Assembly: GCA_021799575.1 (NCBI GenBank)
Contig: JAJZAD010000001.1
Location: 1 to 64,000, forward strand
Origin: a bacterium
GTDB taxonomy: Bacteria > Patescibacteriota > Saccharimonadia > Saccharimonadales > UBA4665
Direction of reading: 5' to 3'
DNA: 64,000 bases
Shown here one piece after another: positions 40,877-51,128 of the stretch. Each line of letters opens with the position of its first letter. The first letter of the stretch is position 1. The position numbers and the translations under genes are program-made. A model generated the notes under the pieces. That model had not been told where the DNA came from. It ran no database searches and was given only the letters and a program-made list of their open reading frames with translations.

Positions 40877-41749
40877 TTAGCGTAAGCGTCTAGCGTACGC
40901 CACTTCGGACATTAGTCCACCGTGACGTTGCATACGGTCGTGATTTTTGATTATTCGGTAGACAGCACGGTTTCTACGCTTATCCCGCCAAAAAGCAGCC
41001 GGAGAGGACACCGTCTGATGAAGCATCCATTTTTGACCAGGTTCAGGATCATTGGTGTAAATATGCCTTATAGAAGAGCGAAGTGCTGACCCTTTACTTC
41101 TAACCTCATTAATTACAGGTACGTAAGTTGATCTACCTTTCTGATAAGGCAAAGCATCAATTTCTATCCTTGCTCTCCTGGCTTCTCTTACAGTATATTC
41201 CCCATCTTTGGTTTGTTCCTTAACTATTCTCTTGAATTCTTTTTTATCGCGCTTATTAAAACCTTCAAGCTTTGGACCGTGGATCTTCTCATCCAATCGA
41301 CTTGAAAGGACACTTCTTCTTCCCAGCGACTCAACCATAGGATCATGCCCCAGGATAATTTCTCCAACAGAAAGTACCGACTCCTGTTCATACGGACCGA
41401 ATACTTTGTCAAACCGATACTTGCGGGTATTAGCCCATTCAACTTTCTGTGCTCTTTTATCAAGATGCCTATCTACCATTCGCTCTAATCTTGTTCTAGG
41501 CTTTGCTGGAACAAAGTCAAACTGACCACTTTGGGAATTATAGTCTCCTCGATGACTTGTGGGAGTAGGTACTAAGTTTTGACCCAGAGCCACCTGGCCC
41601 AGGTCATGATAGAGTGCATCTTTGTGGTCCATTTTTTCTAAGATGTGCCCGGCACTCTCCATGCGCCGAATAGCTAAATTAGCCATGGCTTTATGATATT
41701 GACTAGTGACTTGCTGGGGTATGTCTTTTATAGACTCAACAGATACCAT
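40877..41749 (-). CDS. hypothetical basic protein in secretion locus
   Basis: 290-aa ORF, same strand, charged, between two secretion genes. Confidence 0.7.
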   Translation of the reverse strand: MVSVESIKDIPQQVTSQYHKAMANLAIRRMESAGHILEKMDHKDALYHDLGQVALGQNLVPTPTSHRGDYNSQSGQFDFVPAKPRTRLERMVDRHLDKRAQKVEWANTRKYRFDKVFGPYEQESVLSVGEIILGHDPMVESLGRRSVLSSRLDEKIHGPKLEGFNKRDKKEFKRIVKEQTKDGEYTVREARRARIEIDALPYQKGRSTYVPVINEVRSKGSALRSSIRHIYTNDPEPGQKWMLHQTVSSPAAFWRDKRRNRAVYRIIKNHDRMQRHGGLMSEVAYARRLR

Positions 41750-41796
41750 ATAATTATATTAGCATAATTTGTTATTTAATCAAGTTGTTGTTTTAG

Positions 41797-44700
41797 CTAT
41801 AATTCGCTTGGATTAGGACGCTGCCAACCTCTGGCCCTTTCTCTAACAACATCATAGTTTGTTTTTTGTGGAGGAGGAGGTGGTGGTCTCATCTCCATTC
41901 TATAACCTCTTGCTATATCATTACGATCCCAATCAGATATGTTTGTCACTCCTTTAATATAATCTACACGAGTTGGAATAGGTGCGGGAGGAGTGGCTGT
42001 GGACGGTGGAGGTGTTGATACCACTGTTGTTAGGTATTTTGTTCTGTCGTTACCGTAAGTGTTTCCGGTTGATGCATTAGTTTTTGACAGTTCAGCATCA
42101 AATTTAGCCAATGCTTCTAGGGCCGCTTTTTGGTTAGATCCAGTAGCATTTTGCGCTACAGACTGTAGTTCTAAACGATGTACTTCAGCCTGTTCAAAAT
42201 TGCCACTATGAAGAGCCTGCATCATTAGGCTACCTTTGGCTTTAATTGCCGGAGGTTTAGCTCTATTACCTAGAGTCCAAGGATCGGCTTTTGCAAGACC
42301 AGCCTCAGGATCATAAAAAGCTCCATCATTAATTCCAGCTAGGTCATATCTACCAGCTTCCTTAAGGAAGTACTGTGCTGTATTCATTGCTGATGCATAA
42401 GCGGCATCATCATCTCCAACTATATTTCTAACACTGCTGGCCAATTCTTTATATCCTGCCTCTCCATCACTGAACTGATAGCCCGTTCTAGCAAGTGCCT
42501 GTAAAGCCATAAGTTGTGTCCCCCGAGATCTCCTAGACTTGACTTGATTTGCTAAGTTCAGCCCATTTTGCCGCGCTTGAATCTCAGCCTGGTATAGAGC
42601 TTTTTCATCCGAGTTGGGCGCTGCAGCTTCATACTTAGCTTGGGCCTCACGGAGCTTATCTTCAGCCAACTGCCTGTTCGTCATAGCAACTAAAAACTTG
42701 TCATCGTTTTGATGAAGTTGATAAGTTTGATCATCTTTAAGCTCTGCGGCTCCCTGAGCAAGCGTGCTAGTATATCGTCCGGCATTAATACCAGCTCGAC
42801 CACGTCTTAAATCGCGCATAGGATGAGTAGCAGCTCCTAACATAGTATTTATGCGACGGGTTACGGCGTTTCGGTCGCTAAAACGATTATAGTTTCTGGT
42901 CTTATTCCAACCCTTACCTAACTCTCTTGTGGCAGCCCTCTTTAACGGTTTATTTGCACTTGAAGTAAGCTTGGAAACAGCTCCTTGTACAGCCCCTATA
43001 ACACCGCCGGACATTTTGAAAGCGAATGGCACTAGGAACAATGGTGCAACTACAGCCAAAACAGCAATCGATTCAGACAACATTTTATCGTTTCCATTAT
43101 TTGCAAGATTACTCATAATAATGCCGGAGATGAAAGATATTCCAAATACGGCCATTACAATCGGATAAACTGCTAAAGTTTTTACCAATAGATCCCACCA
43201 TTTCTTAAAATACTTCTCGGTGTTTGGTAGTACGTATAAAGCAAACGCTACTGGCGAGATTATCAAAAGAAAAACTAATAGACCCTGTCTGATGGCAATT
43301 GTTACCAATATTCCTAGGGCAGCTATAAAACCTGCCAGTACCGCCATAAACAAGATGCCGATAACACCCGGCAAAACAACTACCAGTCCAGCAAGTCCTA
43401 CCAAACCCAAAGAAAATGGCAGAGCACCGCTGTTTGATAAATGGATATGACTCGTTAAACTTCCAGCACTCTTAAACGGATCCTCCAAAAGGTTAACTAT
43501 GCCAGAACCTAATATATTGAATATGTCTTCCAGCCCTGCGATTATATAGATAGAAAGGTTAATTAAAATGGCCGCCGCCAATATGCGGGGCAAGACCTTC
43601 CTGACGGTATAGGCATCTATTAATCCACCCCCGGCCGCCTCACTAAACACAACTATCAACAAGGCAATAACCAGTACAATGTCACCGTATGTCCTAAAGT
43701 TTGACCATACGCTATAAATCGCTGCACTAACCTTTTGATTACTACAGCTTGTACTGTTACTAGTACAGTTAGCGTTAGCGTTGAACACGAACGGTTGGGT
43801 TTTTAGCAGGTTGCCTATTATTCCTTCAATACTGTTTTCAGCACTACTTATTAGATTAATAGCTCCACACACAATCCAGGATATTACAAAACCAGAGGAT
43901 TCGCAGGTTGGAGGTGTTGCTGTGCCTTGAGTTTGGGTTGATTGTTGGGGTAAAGGTGAAGGATTACCGCCTAGAGCATAGGTTAAGGTGACGGGGATAG
44001 TCATGTCCTTTGTGGAATTAAGTGTATGTGTGGCTTCAGATGCTGCTACTGCATACGGTGCATTTCCTAGATCAGCGTCGTAAGTAAGCACTATGTTGTA
44101 TTGATCATTATGTTTGCTGAAAGGCACATCATTCGCAACAAAAACACCGTCACTAGTTGGAGTTAGGGTTATACTACCGTTAGCACACCCCTTTGACGTA
44201 TTAGATGGATTGGAGGTGTCATAAGGAACTAAACATGCCTGAGTATTACCAGTTTGCGAATATGCAGGAACTTTTTGGGTTCCGGTGCAGGAAGACGTAC
44301 AACCGATAGGGGTAGTATAAACTGCGTCAACAGTGACTTTAGGCACGTATTGCTGATTACTAGAACTTAACGTAATACTAGAGGTTTTATGGACCATTCC
44401 GTATTCTAATCCGCATAAGTTTACACTGGCAATCGCAGAATACGAGCCATCTCTAACCCTTATGGTATAAACATTTTGAGGTTTATCCTTATCCATTCCA
44501 GCGAGACAATTTGTCGGTGGATCCAAACCTATAATTCCGTCTGTAGTATCAAGCGTTACGCTGGGTGAACTGGGTATTTTATTGGTCAAAAAACAATTAT
44601 TCGAACTATCGTATTTCTGAATCGTAGTAGATGTTCCGGCATTTGATGTGATTGAAAAGCTATATTTAGATTGATTTGATGAGTTTGCACCGGATACTGG

Positions 44701-44901
44701 TATGCATAACTCGATACCACTTGTATAGTTGTCCAGCCCATAGACTTCCGAGCCCCCCATCGGACCAGTACTTACGCTAAGATTCTGAACATTGCCCGAT
44801 GAACTCGCAGCATTAGCTGAAACGGGGATTTGAGAGGTTACTATAGAAGTCAATAGAACAGCCAAAGATAATAACCAGAAAAGTACTTTTGGTTTTTTCA
44901 T
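41797..44901 (-). CDS. VirB6/TrbL-like polytopic membrane protein
   Basis: 1034 aa, signal peptide, central TM cluster, soluble C-terminal domain; adjacent to VirB4. Confidence 0.8.
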   Translation of the reverse strand: MKKPKVLFWLLSLAVLLTSIVTSQIPVSANAASSSGNVQNLSVSTGPMGGSEVYGLDNYTSGIELCIPVSGANSSNQSKYSFSITSNAGTSTTIQKYDSSNNCFLTNKIPSSPSVTLDTTDGIIGLDPPTNCLAGMDKDKPQNVYTIRVRDGSYSAIASVNLCGLEYGMVHKTSSITLSSSNQQYVPKVTVDAVYTTPIGCTSSCTGTQKVPAYSQTGNTQACLVPYDTSNPSNTSKGCANGSITLTPTSDGVFVANDVPFSKHNDQYNIVLTYDADLGNAPYAVAASEATHTLNSTKDMTIPVTLTYALGGNPSPLPQQSTQTQGTATPPTCESSGFVISWIVCGAINLISSAENSIEGIIGNLLKTQPFVFNANANCTSNSTSCSNQKVSAAIYSVWSNFRTYGDIVLVIALLIVVFSEAAGGGLIDAYTVRKVLPRILAAAILINLSIYIIAGLEDIFNILGSGIVNLLEDPFKSAGSLTSHIHLSNSGALPFSLGLVGLAGLVVVLPGVIGILFMAVLAGFIAALGILVTIAIRQGLLVFLLIISPVAFALYVLPNTEKYFKKWWDLLVKTLAVYPIVMAVFGISFISGIIMSNLANNGNDKMLSESIAVLAVVAPLFLVPFAFKMSGGVIGAVQGAVSKLTSSANKPLKRAATRELGKGWNKTRNYNRFSDRNAVTRRINTMLGAATHPMRDLRRGRAGINAGRYTSTLAQGAAELKDDQTYQLHQNDDKFLVAMTNRQLAEDKLREAQAKYEAAAPNSDEKALYQAEIQARQNGLNLANQVKSRRSRGTQLMALQALARTGYQFSDGEAGYKELASSVRNIVGDDDAAYASAMNTAQYFLKEAGRYDLAGINDGAFYDPEAGLAKADPWTLGNRAKPPAIKAKGSLMMQALHSGNFEQAEVHRLELQSVAQNATGSNQKAALEALAKFDAELSKTNASTGNTYGNDRTKYLTTVVSTPPPSTATPPAPIPTRVDYIKGVTNISDWDRNDIARGYRMEMRPPPPPPQKTNYDVVRERARGWQRPNPSEL

Positions 44902-45020
44902 TTCCGATTCGTATTGTTTCCTATCTTAATGTGTATGTGCGACGATCCGCTTCTCTTACCATTGAATTATAAACAAAAGCGTTAAAAAAGACATTACCCT
45001 TTAATATATTTTATAAACCT

Positions 45021-46949
45021 CTATGAACTGGGGGTAAGTCGATTTTCCAGGTCTATAGTTCCGGCTACAACTTCTGATCCGTTATTCTGTAAATCAATAT
45101 TACTTTCAATAACATTAGTGCCGGTTGTTTTAGGGTTAGTTGTTATTAAAGATGTTTCAGTAGGGCTGGCAATGACCTGTATGTGAACGTGGTTTTGTCC
45201 GGCAAAGAACAATCCCTGTCCAACGGGGAACTGACTTAAACGTTTCTTTTCCTCAGAAGTCAGTTTGAACACGTCGGTTAAAACGTCAACCGCTGAGGTT
45301 GACTGCTTCATTAAGAACTGCATTGAGGCGTTGGCTACGATTGCCCGCCCCATCCGGCTGCCCATAAAGTCCTCAACATCCTGAGTTACGGTAGTTATGC
45401 CGAGCCCGTATTTTCTGGCTCGTTTGGCCACACTAAACAAAAAGTTTGCAGAATCTTCATATTTCATTAACTGCCAAGCTTCGTCCACGATCAAGATACG
45501 TTTTTTCAGGTCAGTTTTAGTTTTATTCCAGATGTAATTTAGAACTATATACATCGCCACTGGACGCAATTCGTCTTCCAGGTCGCGGATATTAAACACT
45601 ACCATCGGGTTATTAATGTCAACGTTTGATTGCTGACTGAATATCCCAGCAAAGGTGCCGGAGGTGTATTTACGCAGTCGCTGCGCCAGTTGGGGCCCCG
45701 TACCGCCCATGTGCAGCAAAGTATCATACAAATCGTTTATAGTCGGCGGCACACCAGTGTGTGTCAAAGGGTCGTTAGTTATCCCCACCTTGGCGTAGGT
45801 GTCGATCAGTGCCGTGTCCAAATCGGATTCCTCGGCCGGTGTAAGTGCTGGCATAAGTGTCGCGTTACCTCCGACTAGCTGGGCTTGTGCACCACCCATC
45901 ATTAACCTAAGCAAGCCGTGCAAAGTTATTATATTGGACCGCAGTGCATTGTCGGCTTCCTCACTGTCTATAACCTTCGGCAAATCAAATGGATTAATCC
46001 TAACCGAACTGTTTAGACTTAGACGCACATAGGCTCCGCCTACCGCTTCGCACAAACGTTGGTATTCATTCTCCGGATCAACAATAAAAATTTCCGTTCC
46101 CATCATCATGGAACGTAACGCTTCAAGCTTTACACTAAAAGACTTTCCAGCTCCCGACTTGGCAAATACTACGGAATTACCGTTTTCCAAACTAAAACGA
46201 TCGAAAATGACTAATCCGGAATTATGCATGTTTATGCCATATAAAATACCGTTGTCCTGACTTAAGTCCGCCGAAGTAAACGGAAAGCTAGTGCTTAATG
46301 CTCCGGTACTCATATTGCGCCTGATTTGTAACTGATCTGTTAATTGCGGCACAGTGGAATTAAAGGCTTGCTCCTGTTGAGATGTAGCTGGTTTAGAATA
46401 TACCAGTTGCTGCCCAAGCAAAGACTCGACTTTATTAGACACGAACTCCAATTCATCCTTGGATTGGGCATAAATCGTGAAATATAAGGCAAACCGAAAA
46501 AAACGCTCTTCGCCGACCTGTAACTTGTCTCTTATTTCCTCTGCATCCATAACCGCCGCCTGTTTACCCGGGTCTCGAACCTTGCCCTTTTCGGCATCCA
46601 GTTGCAGCCCCGCCTCGAGCTGAGTTACTTTTTTACGCAGATTTTCCAATACTACCTGACTTTCAACCGGGTATATGTACATGCTGATATCCATAACTTC
46701 GTCCAGGTTCACCATACTGCTTAACCAACCGGTATATACCTGTCTGGGATACCCATATACATAAAAGGTACGAGCAAAACGGGTACCGATCTGAAAGTAG
46801 GAACTGTTAAACTCTACCGAACTCGGCGCTATAAAGTCTCTAAGTGCGGTGATACCCTTCTGGAATGCGGCATTAACCTGATTAGCTTCTTGAGCTTGTT
46901 GGGCTTGAGCGATTGCTATGGGATCGGTTGCTGGTTTTCTAAAGGCCAT
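45021..46949 (-). CDS. virB4: VirB4-family conjugation/secretion ATPase
   Basis: NSVVFAKSGAGKSFSVKLEALRSMMMGTEIFIVDPENEY; RILIVDEAWQLMKYEDSANFLFSVAKRARKYGLGITTVTQDVEDF. Confidence 0.93.
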   Translation of the reverse strand: MAFRKPATDPIAIAQAQQAQEANQVNAAFQKGITALRDFIAPSSVEFNSSYFQIGTRFARTFYVYGYPRQVYTGWLSSMVNLDEVMDISMYIYPVESQVVLENLRKKVTQLEAGLQLDAEKGKVRDPGKQAAVMDAEEIRDKLQVGEERFFRFALYFTIYAQSKDELEFVSNKVESLLGQQLVYSKPATSQQEQAFNSTVPQLTDQLQIRRNMSTGALSTSFPFTSADLSQDNGILYGINMHNSGLVIFDRFSLENGNSVVFAKSGAGKSFSVKLEALRSMMMGTEIFIVDPENEYQRLCEAVGGAYVRLSLNSSVRINPFDLPKVIDSEEADNALRSNIITLHGLLRLMMGGAQAQLVGGNATLMPALTPAEESDLDTALIDTYAKVGITNDPLTHTGVPPTINDLYDTLLHMGGTGPQLAQRLRKYTSGTFAGIFSQQSNVDINNPMVVFNIRDLEDELRPVAMYIVLNYIWNKTKTDLKKRILIVDEAWQLMKYEDSANFLFSVAKRARKYGLGITTVTQDVEDFMGSRMGRAIVANASMQFLMKQSTSAVDVLTDVFKLTSEEKKRLSQFPVGQGLFFAGQNHVHIQVIASPTETSLITTNPKTTGTNVIESNIDLQNNGSEVVAGTIDLENRLTPSS

Positions 46950-46952
46950 ACT

Positions 46953-47810
46953 CTATCCTAATTCTCTTTGTAAATGAGGTTGGGGTGCAACTCCTGTTCC
47001 TTTGGTAATTACATCAGCGTTTAAGTTATTGAAGTCTCGCAATTCCTGTCTTGTAGCGGTGTCCGGATTATAAACGTCGTAGTATAGTTCGATCAGCTCC
47101 TGGGTGTCTAATGGTAAACCTTGTATTCCCGCCTGGATTAAGCCGCTTAACACCGACTGAACACGATTGCGCAATTCGGTTTTAGCGGTTTCCAGTTGCG
47201 CCTCATTAATAACTACATGTTTCTCATTCTTGCTAAACATCTGCACCAAACCAGTTACAAAACTCTTGCTTTGAGCGATGGTTTTGGATTCATCACCAAG
47301 GGTAATATAGTAAGGGATTACCACATAGAACTTCTTATCCATTATGTTAGTCTGTTGACTGAGCTGATAAATGTAATTGATATAATCGTCCATTAATACC
47401 GCCAGCAGCATGTTGTCATGCTCGCTGCGAATTTTATCCAATTTTTCAATGTATGGCTGCATATCTACTCTTTGAGTACGAATACAAATTTGTACCGGAA
47501 ACCCAAGAGAGTTTAAAAAACCTTGGTAAGAAAACTCTACACTTTCTTGCTCCTGCGGACTCATAAGATCGAAATTAATACTCTTTACCATAACCACACT
47601 TCGGAAACTGCCATCATTCATGATCACTATGCCATCACGAATCTCTGCTACATCCAGCATGTTTTGGGTACTGTTAGGGTTGGACTTAATAGGCGGCTTC
47701 CCTGGTGGAGCTTGAAAAACCTGTGGACCATAAATAAGAGTGCGCAGTTTCCCCGGGGAACTGTTGGTTGGGGTTTGGTTTTGACCGACGCTGATATTTT
47801 GCGGATCCAT
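46953..47810 (-). CDS. TraC/VirB4 N-terminal-like protein
   Basis: DGIVIMNDGSFRSVVMVKSINFDLMSPQEQE..FLNSLGFPVQICIRTQRVDMQPYIEKL. Confidence 0.75.
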   Translation of the reverse strand: MDPQNISVGQNQTPTNSSPGKLRTLIYGPQVFQAPPGKPPIKSNPNSTQNMLDVAEIRDGIVIMNDGSFRSVVMVKSINFDLMSPQEQESVEFSYQGFLNSLGFPVQICIRTQRVDMQPYIEKLDKIRSEHDNMLLAVLMDDYINYIYQLSQQTNIMDKKFYVVIPYYITLGDESKTIAQSKSFVTGLVQMFSKNEKHVVINEAQLETAKTELRNRVQSVLSGLIQAGIQGLPLDTQELIELYYDVYNPDTATRQELRDFNNLNADVITKGTGVAPQPHLQRELG

Positions 47811-47823
47811 AGCTCTTGAATTA

Positions 47824-48765
47824 TTAATGATGTAGGTTAATCACTACTTCGTTGTTATCGTTTGTTGTTCTCGCTTCCTTAGCCAGAGTCTGAATACTTA
47901 GCCCTGGATTATTAAGGGCGAAATTAAGTTTAGCATGATCTATAGGCGGTGTTTGATCGGTTTTAGGTTTGCTATTAACTTTATGTTGTGCCGCAGAATG
48001 TGTAGCTATGGTGTGGAGATTAGATCTTGCAAGATTGGAAGCGGATATATTGTGTTTAAGAACCTCGCTTAATGCTTTCTCTTTGGTTTTATTAGTATAC
48101 GACTGGCCGTCTGAGCTATTATCTAAACTGTTTAACAAGGAAACTAAATCCTGTCGGTTTGCTGTAGAAGTTCTAGATATGATATCCGCGATATGTACCG
48201 ATTGCGGGTTTTGGTCGTCCAATATGTCTTCTTCGGGAGTTACGTTATAATCTGGTACGGGGCTAGGTATAGTCCCCAAACCTATCAACCGGTCGGAATC
48301 TGGAGTATAGATTTGCGCTTCTTCAGGCGTCGCTTCCAAGTTCTTTATCGCCCACCCCCTGGTATCCAAAGTCAAAGCCAGAGCTTGCAATCTGCTTTTG
48401 ACCTCCGTTTCAGACAAGCCGTTGGTTAGATTATGCTCAAGTTTTTTAGGAGCGGTGATGGTTACTAGTTCTTTAACACCGCTCTGGCTCCAGATACGCC
48501 TTCGCGGCTTTAACATAAATTGCAGCCTGGCCAATGCCCAAACTTCAGTCGGCTGGTCACGTTTAAACGGAAACGCAAAAAACGTAGCTAAAAGTGCAAG
48601 CGGTAGAAACAAAACCAGCAGTACTTCTACGTGTTTGGTAATCAGGATAAAACAAACATAATAAAAAAAGGCTGCTATCATCCCGTAAATAAATTGTCTT
48701 AGCGTTAAAGGACCGAGAATATGGTCCTCTGCCTCAATATCTTGGATCAGTTTGTATGTTGCCAT
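47824..48765 (-). CDS. PrgI/VirB3-like membrane protein
   Basis: MATYKLIQDIEAEDHILGPLTLRQFIYGMIAAFFYY, two N-terminal TM helices. Confidence 0.78.
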   Translation of the reverse strand: MATYKLIQDIEAEDHILGPLTLRQFIYGMIAAFFYYVCFILITKHVEVLLVLFLPLALLATFFAFPFKRDQPTEVWALARLQFMLKPRRRIWSQSGVKELVTITAPKKLEHNLTNGLSETEVKSRLQALALTLDTRGWAIKNLEATPEEAQIYTPDSDRLIGLGTIPSPVPDYNVTPEEDILDDQNPQSVHIADIISRTSTANRQDLVSLLNSLDNSSDGQSYTNKTKEKALSEVLKHNISASNLARSNLHTIATHSAAQHKVNSKPKTDQTPPIDHAKLNFALNNPGLSIQTLAKEARTTNDNNEVVINLHH

Positions 48766-48782
48766 TTAGTTTTAGTATACCA
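48766..48782 (-). promoter_or_regulatory. extended -10 promoter (TGGTATACT) abutting ATG of 48765
   Basis: Minus strand TGGTATACTAAAACTAA|ATG; identical 17-mer at 40690-40706; first 14 nt also at 52282-52295. Confidence 0.5.
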
Positions 48783-48883
48783 GAGTAAACGGCTTGGGTA
48801 TGAATTAGAAGGATTTAGAACGGAATTTTATTCTAGATGAGAACTGGAGTATATTTAATGCTAAACTGTAACTTGGAAACAAG

Positions 48884-49372
48884 ATGTATAAAATCAAAAA
48901 GATTGTTAAATACCTAGCAATTATGCTGCTTGCATTATCTGGTGTTATGATTGTTGCTCCAGCAGCTTCCGCTCTTCCGTTAGGCATCAATAATTTTGCA
49001 ACTTACCAATGCGGGAGCGAGGGAACCGGAAGCAACAAAGTTAAAAGCGATAAAGTAATAACCAGCATCGACTTCGGATGTTATGGCAACCAATGTGTTT
49101 CTAATAGTAATAGCGCTTATTGTCAAACTCCACACAATCCAATTATTGACCTAATGTTTGCCATTATTCGTTTTCTGTCCGACGGTGTTGGGTTAGTGAT
49201 CATTGCCTCATTAATCATAGCCGGCATTCAATATACCTTTTCGGCAGGAGAGCCTCAAGCGGTGGCTAACGCCACTAAACGCATTCATAGTTCAGCGCTA
49301 GCTTTGTTGCTATTTATTTTTGCCTATGCCTTACTTAACTTTGTAATTCCTTACGGAGTTTTTGGACAATGA
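48884..49372 (+). CDS. VirB2/TrbC-like pilin paralog 1
   Basis: Signal peptide, two TM helices, YTFSAGEPQAVANATKRI. Confidence 0.72.
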   Translation: MYKIKKIVKYLAIMLLALSGVMIVAPAASALPLGINNFATYQCGSEGTGSNKVKSDKVITSIDFGCYGNQCVSNSNSAYCQTPHNPIIDLMFAIIRFLSDGVGLVIIASLIIAGIQYTFSAGEPQAVANATKRIHSSALALLLFIFAYALLNFVIPYGVFGQ

Positions 49373-49854
49373 GTATATTATCTTTTGCTGCAAAACGGAT
49401 ATCTGTTATAAGTTTTGTTATTTTACTGACCACTTTTATTATGCCTATTATGCCGGGATTGGTTTATGCCAGTAGTTCGTCAGGTAGCGGTTCGTGTAGC
49501 CTCCCTTCACGCACCTTTTTCGGAATACCGACATGGTATGAATACCTGCAAGGGCAGCCAACACCACCTACAACCGGTTCAACCGGATCCAGCACGTCAT
49601 GCCAACCCAAGTTCGATAGTCTGAGCGATGTTTGGTTAGTAGTTGCAGCGGTGATTGACATGCTGTTGTATGTAGGCGGTATAGGAGCAGTTGTCATGGT
49701 TATTTACGGCGGAGTCAAGTTTACTACCAGTATGGGTAGTCCGGAGGCTACCGCTTCAGCCAGAAAGACGATAATCTACTCAATTACCGGACTTATAATT
49801 GCCATATCTGCGTCTTTTCTGGTGACCTTTATAGCTAAAAGTGTAGGAGCATAA
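49369..49854 (+). CDS. VirB2/TrbC-like pilin paralog 2
   Basis: VVMVIYGGVKFTTSMGSPEATASARKTIIYSITGLIIA. Confidence 0.75.
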   Translation: MSILSFAAKRISVISFVILLTTFIMPIMPGLVYASSSSGSGSCSLPSRTFFGIPTWYEYLQGQPTPPTTGSTGSSTSCQPKFDSLSDVWLVVAAVIDMLLYVGGIGAVVMVIYGGVKFTTSMGSPEATASARKTIIYSITGLIIAISASFLVTFIAKSVGA

Positions 49855-49858
49855 ACTT

Positions 49859-50182
49859 ATGCATTTGCTGATACGCATTTTTGCTGCCTGTAGCGGAAGC
49901 CAGCTTTACGCTGGAGCTAACGAGAGTTGTTATAGCACCAACCTACCTACGGTTAGCGCCTCATCATCTACTCTGCACACGATGTTGCAAATTTTCTTTG
50001 CCATATTAGGTGCGCTGGCGGTTCTGTTTGTCGTGATCGGCGGATTAAGATATACCGCATCCGGAGGGGATCCTAAGAGTATGCAAGAGGCGAAGAACAC
50101 CATTCTCTATGCCGTTGTAGGACTAGTTGTCGCTATTTTAGCCGAAGTAATAGTAACTTTCGTGCTGGGGTATGTTAAGTGA
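49859..50182 (+). CDS. VirB2/TrbC-like pilin paralog 3
   Basis: GGLRYTASGGDPKSMQEAKNTILYAVVGLVVAILAEVIV. Confidence 0.78.
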   Translation: MHLLIRIFAACSGSQLYAGANESCYSTNLPTVSASSSTLHTMLQIFFAILGALAVLFVVIGGLRYTASGGDPKSMQEAKNTILYAVVGLVVAILAEVIVTFVLGYVK

Positions 50183-50568
50183 GGCGGGCAATGTTGGTCA
50201 TCGGGCTATTAGTTCTATTTATAGCCAGTCTTATGTCAACGACTATCCCCTCTGCGGAAGCCAGCTTTATACCGGCGTGTGGCCCTACCGGCATAGCCAA
50301 GCAAACTAGTGTGTGTCATGACGTACAAAGCCAGTCAGGTAATCCGGTAATTAGGATAATTAAAGACGGCATAGACATTTTATCCTTTGTTACTGGAGTT
50401 GTAGCAGTCATCATGATTATTGTCAGCGGTATCCGCTTTATTGTATCCGGCGGAGACTCTAACGCGGTAGCAGGTGCTAAAAAAAGCTTAATCGGTGCAT
50501 TGATCGGAATCGTAGTTGTAGTGCTGGCCCAATCAATAGTAATATTTGTATTGGATAAAATAAAATAG
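50179..50568 (+). CDS. VirB2/TrbC-like pilin paralog 4
   Basis: SGIRFIVSGGDSNAVAGAKKSLIGALIGIVVVVLAQSIV; GTG start overlapping the previous stop. Confidence 0.78.
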   Translation: MRRAMLVIGLLVLFIASLMSTTIPSAEASFIPACGPTGIAKQTSVCHDVQSQSGNPVIRIIKDGIDILSFVTGVVAVIMIIVSGIRFIVSGGDSNAVAGAKKSLIGALIGIVVVVLAQSIVIFVLDKIK

Positions 50569-50573
50569 GTAAA

Positions 50574-51110
50574 ATGAAAAAAAACCTTTTACTATTACTT
50601 CCGCTGCTGGTCTCGTTTGTGTCAGCTACCTCCTATGCTTATACGTATCAAGCGTCAGGTAATATAACTACTCAGGGGCAAAACTACCAGTCGTCTTACC
50701 GGGACACTACCATGACTTTAGCCTCAAGCCAACCTCCATCGAGCGGTACGAGTTATTCATCCGCCGAAAACAGCGCCTGCAGCGGTATATCCCAACTGAA
50801 TTTAAATGGTTCACAGAATTGTACTTCGGGCTCAGTATCATTAACCAAGGTCATCAGAACCGTTATTCAAATTTTAAGTCTAGTCCTGGGCGCACTTGCC
50901 GTCATCATGATTATTGTCAGCGGTATCCGTTTTGCCACTTCCGGAGGCGATGCGAATAGCGTAAGTGCCGCTAAAAAGACATTGATCTATGCTCTAATCG
51001 GCTTAGTGTTAGCCTTTTTAGCCCAGGTTATCGTACGTCTGACCTTGTCTACGGCCAACGGAGTTACTAGCAGTATCCTACCAATATTTATGAGCAACAT
51101 CTTTTTATGA
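50574..51110 (+). CDS. VirB2/TrbC-like pilin paralog 5
   Basis: SGIRFATSGGDANSVSAAKKTLIYALIGLVLAFLAQVIV. Confidence 0.78.
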   Translation: MKKNLLLLLPLLVSFVSATSYAYTYQASGNITTQGQNYQSSYRDTTMTLASSQPPSSGTSYSSAENSACSGISQLNLNGSQNCTSGSVSLTKVIRTVIQILSLVLGALAVIMIIVSGIRFATSGGDANSVSAAKKTLIYALIGLVLAFLAQVIVRLTLSTANGVTSSILPIFMSNIFL

Positions 51111-51128
51111 TTGATTTTATACTGATGC

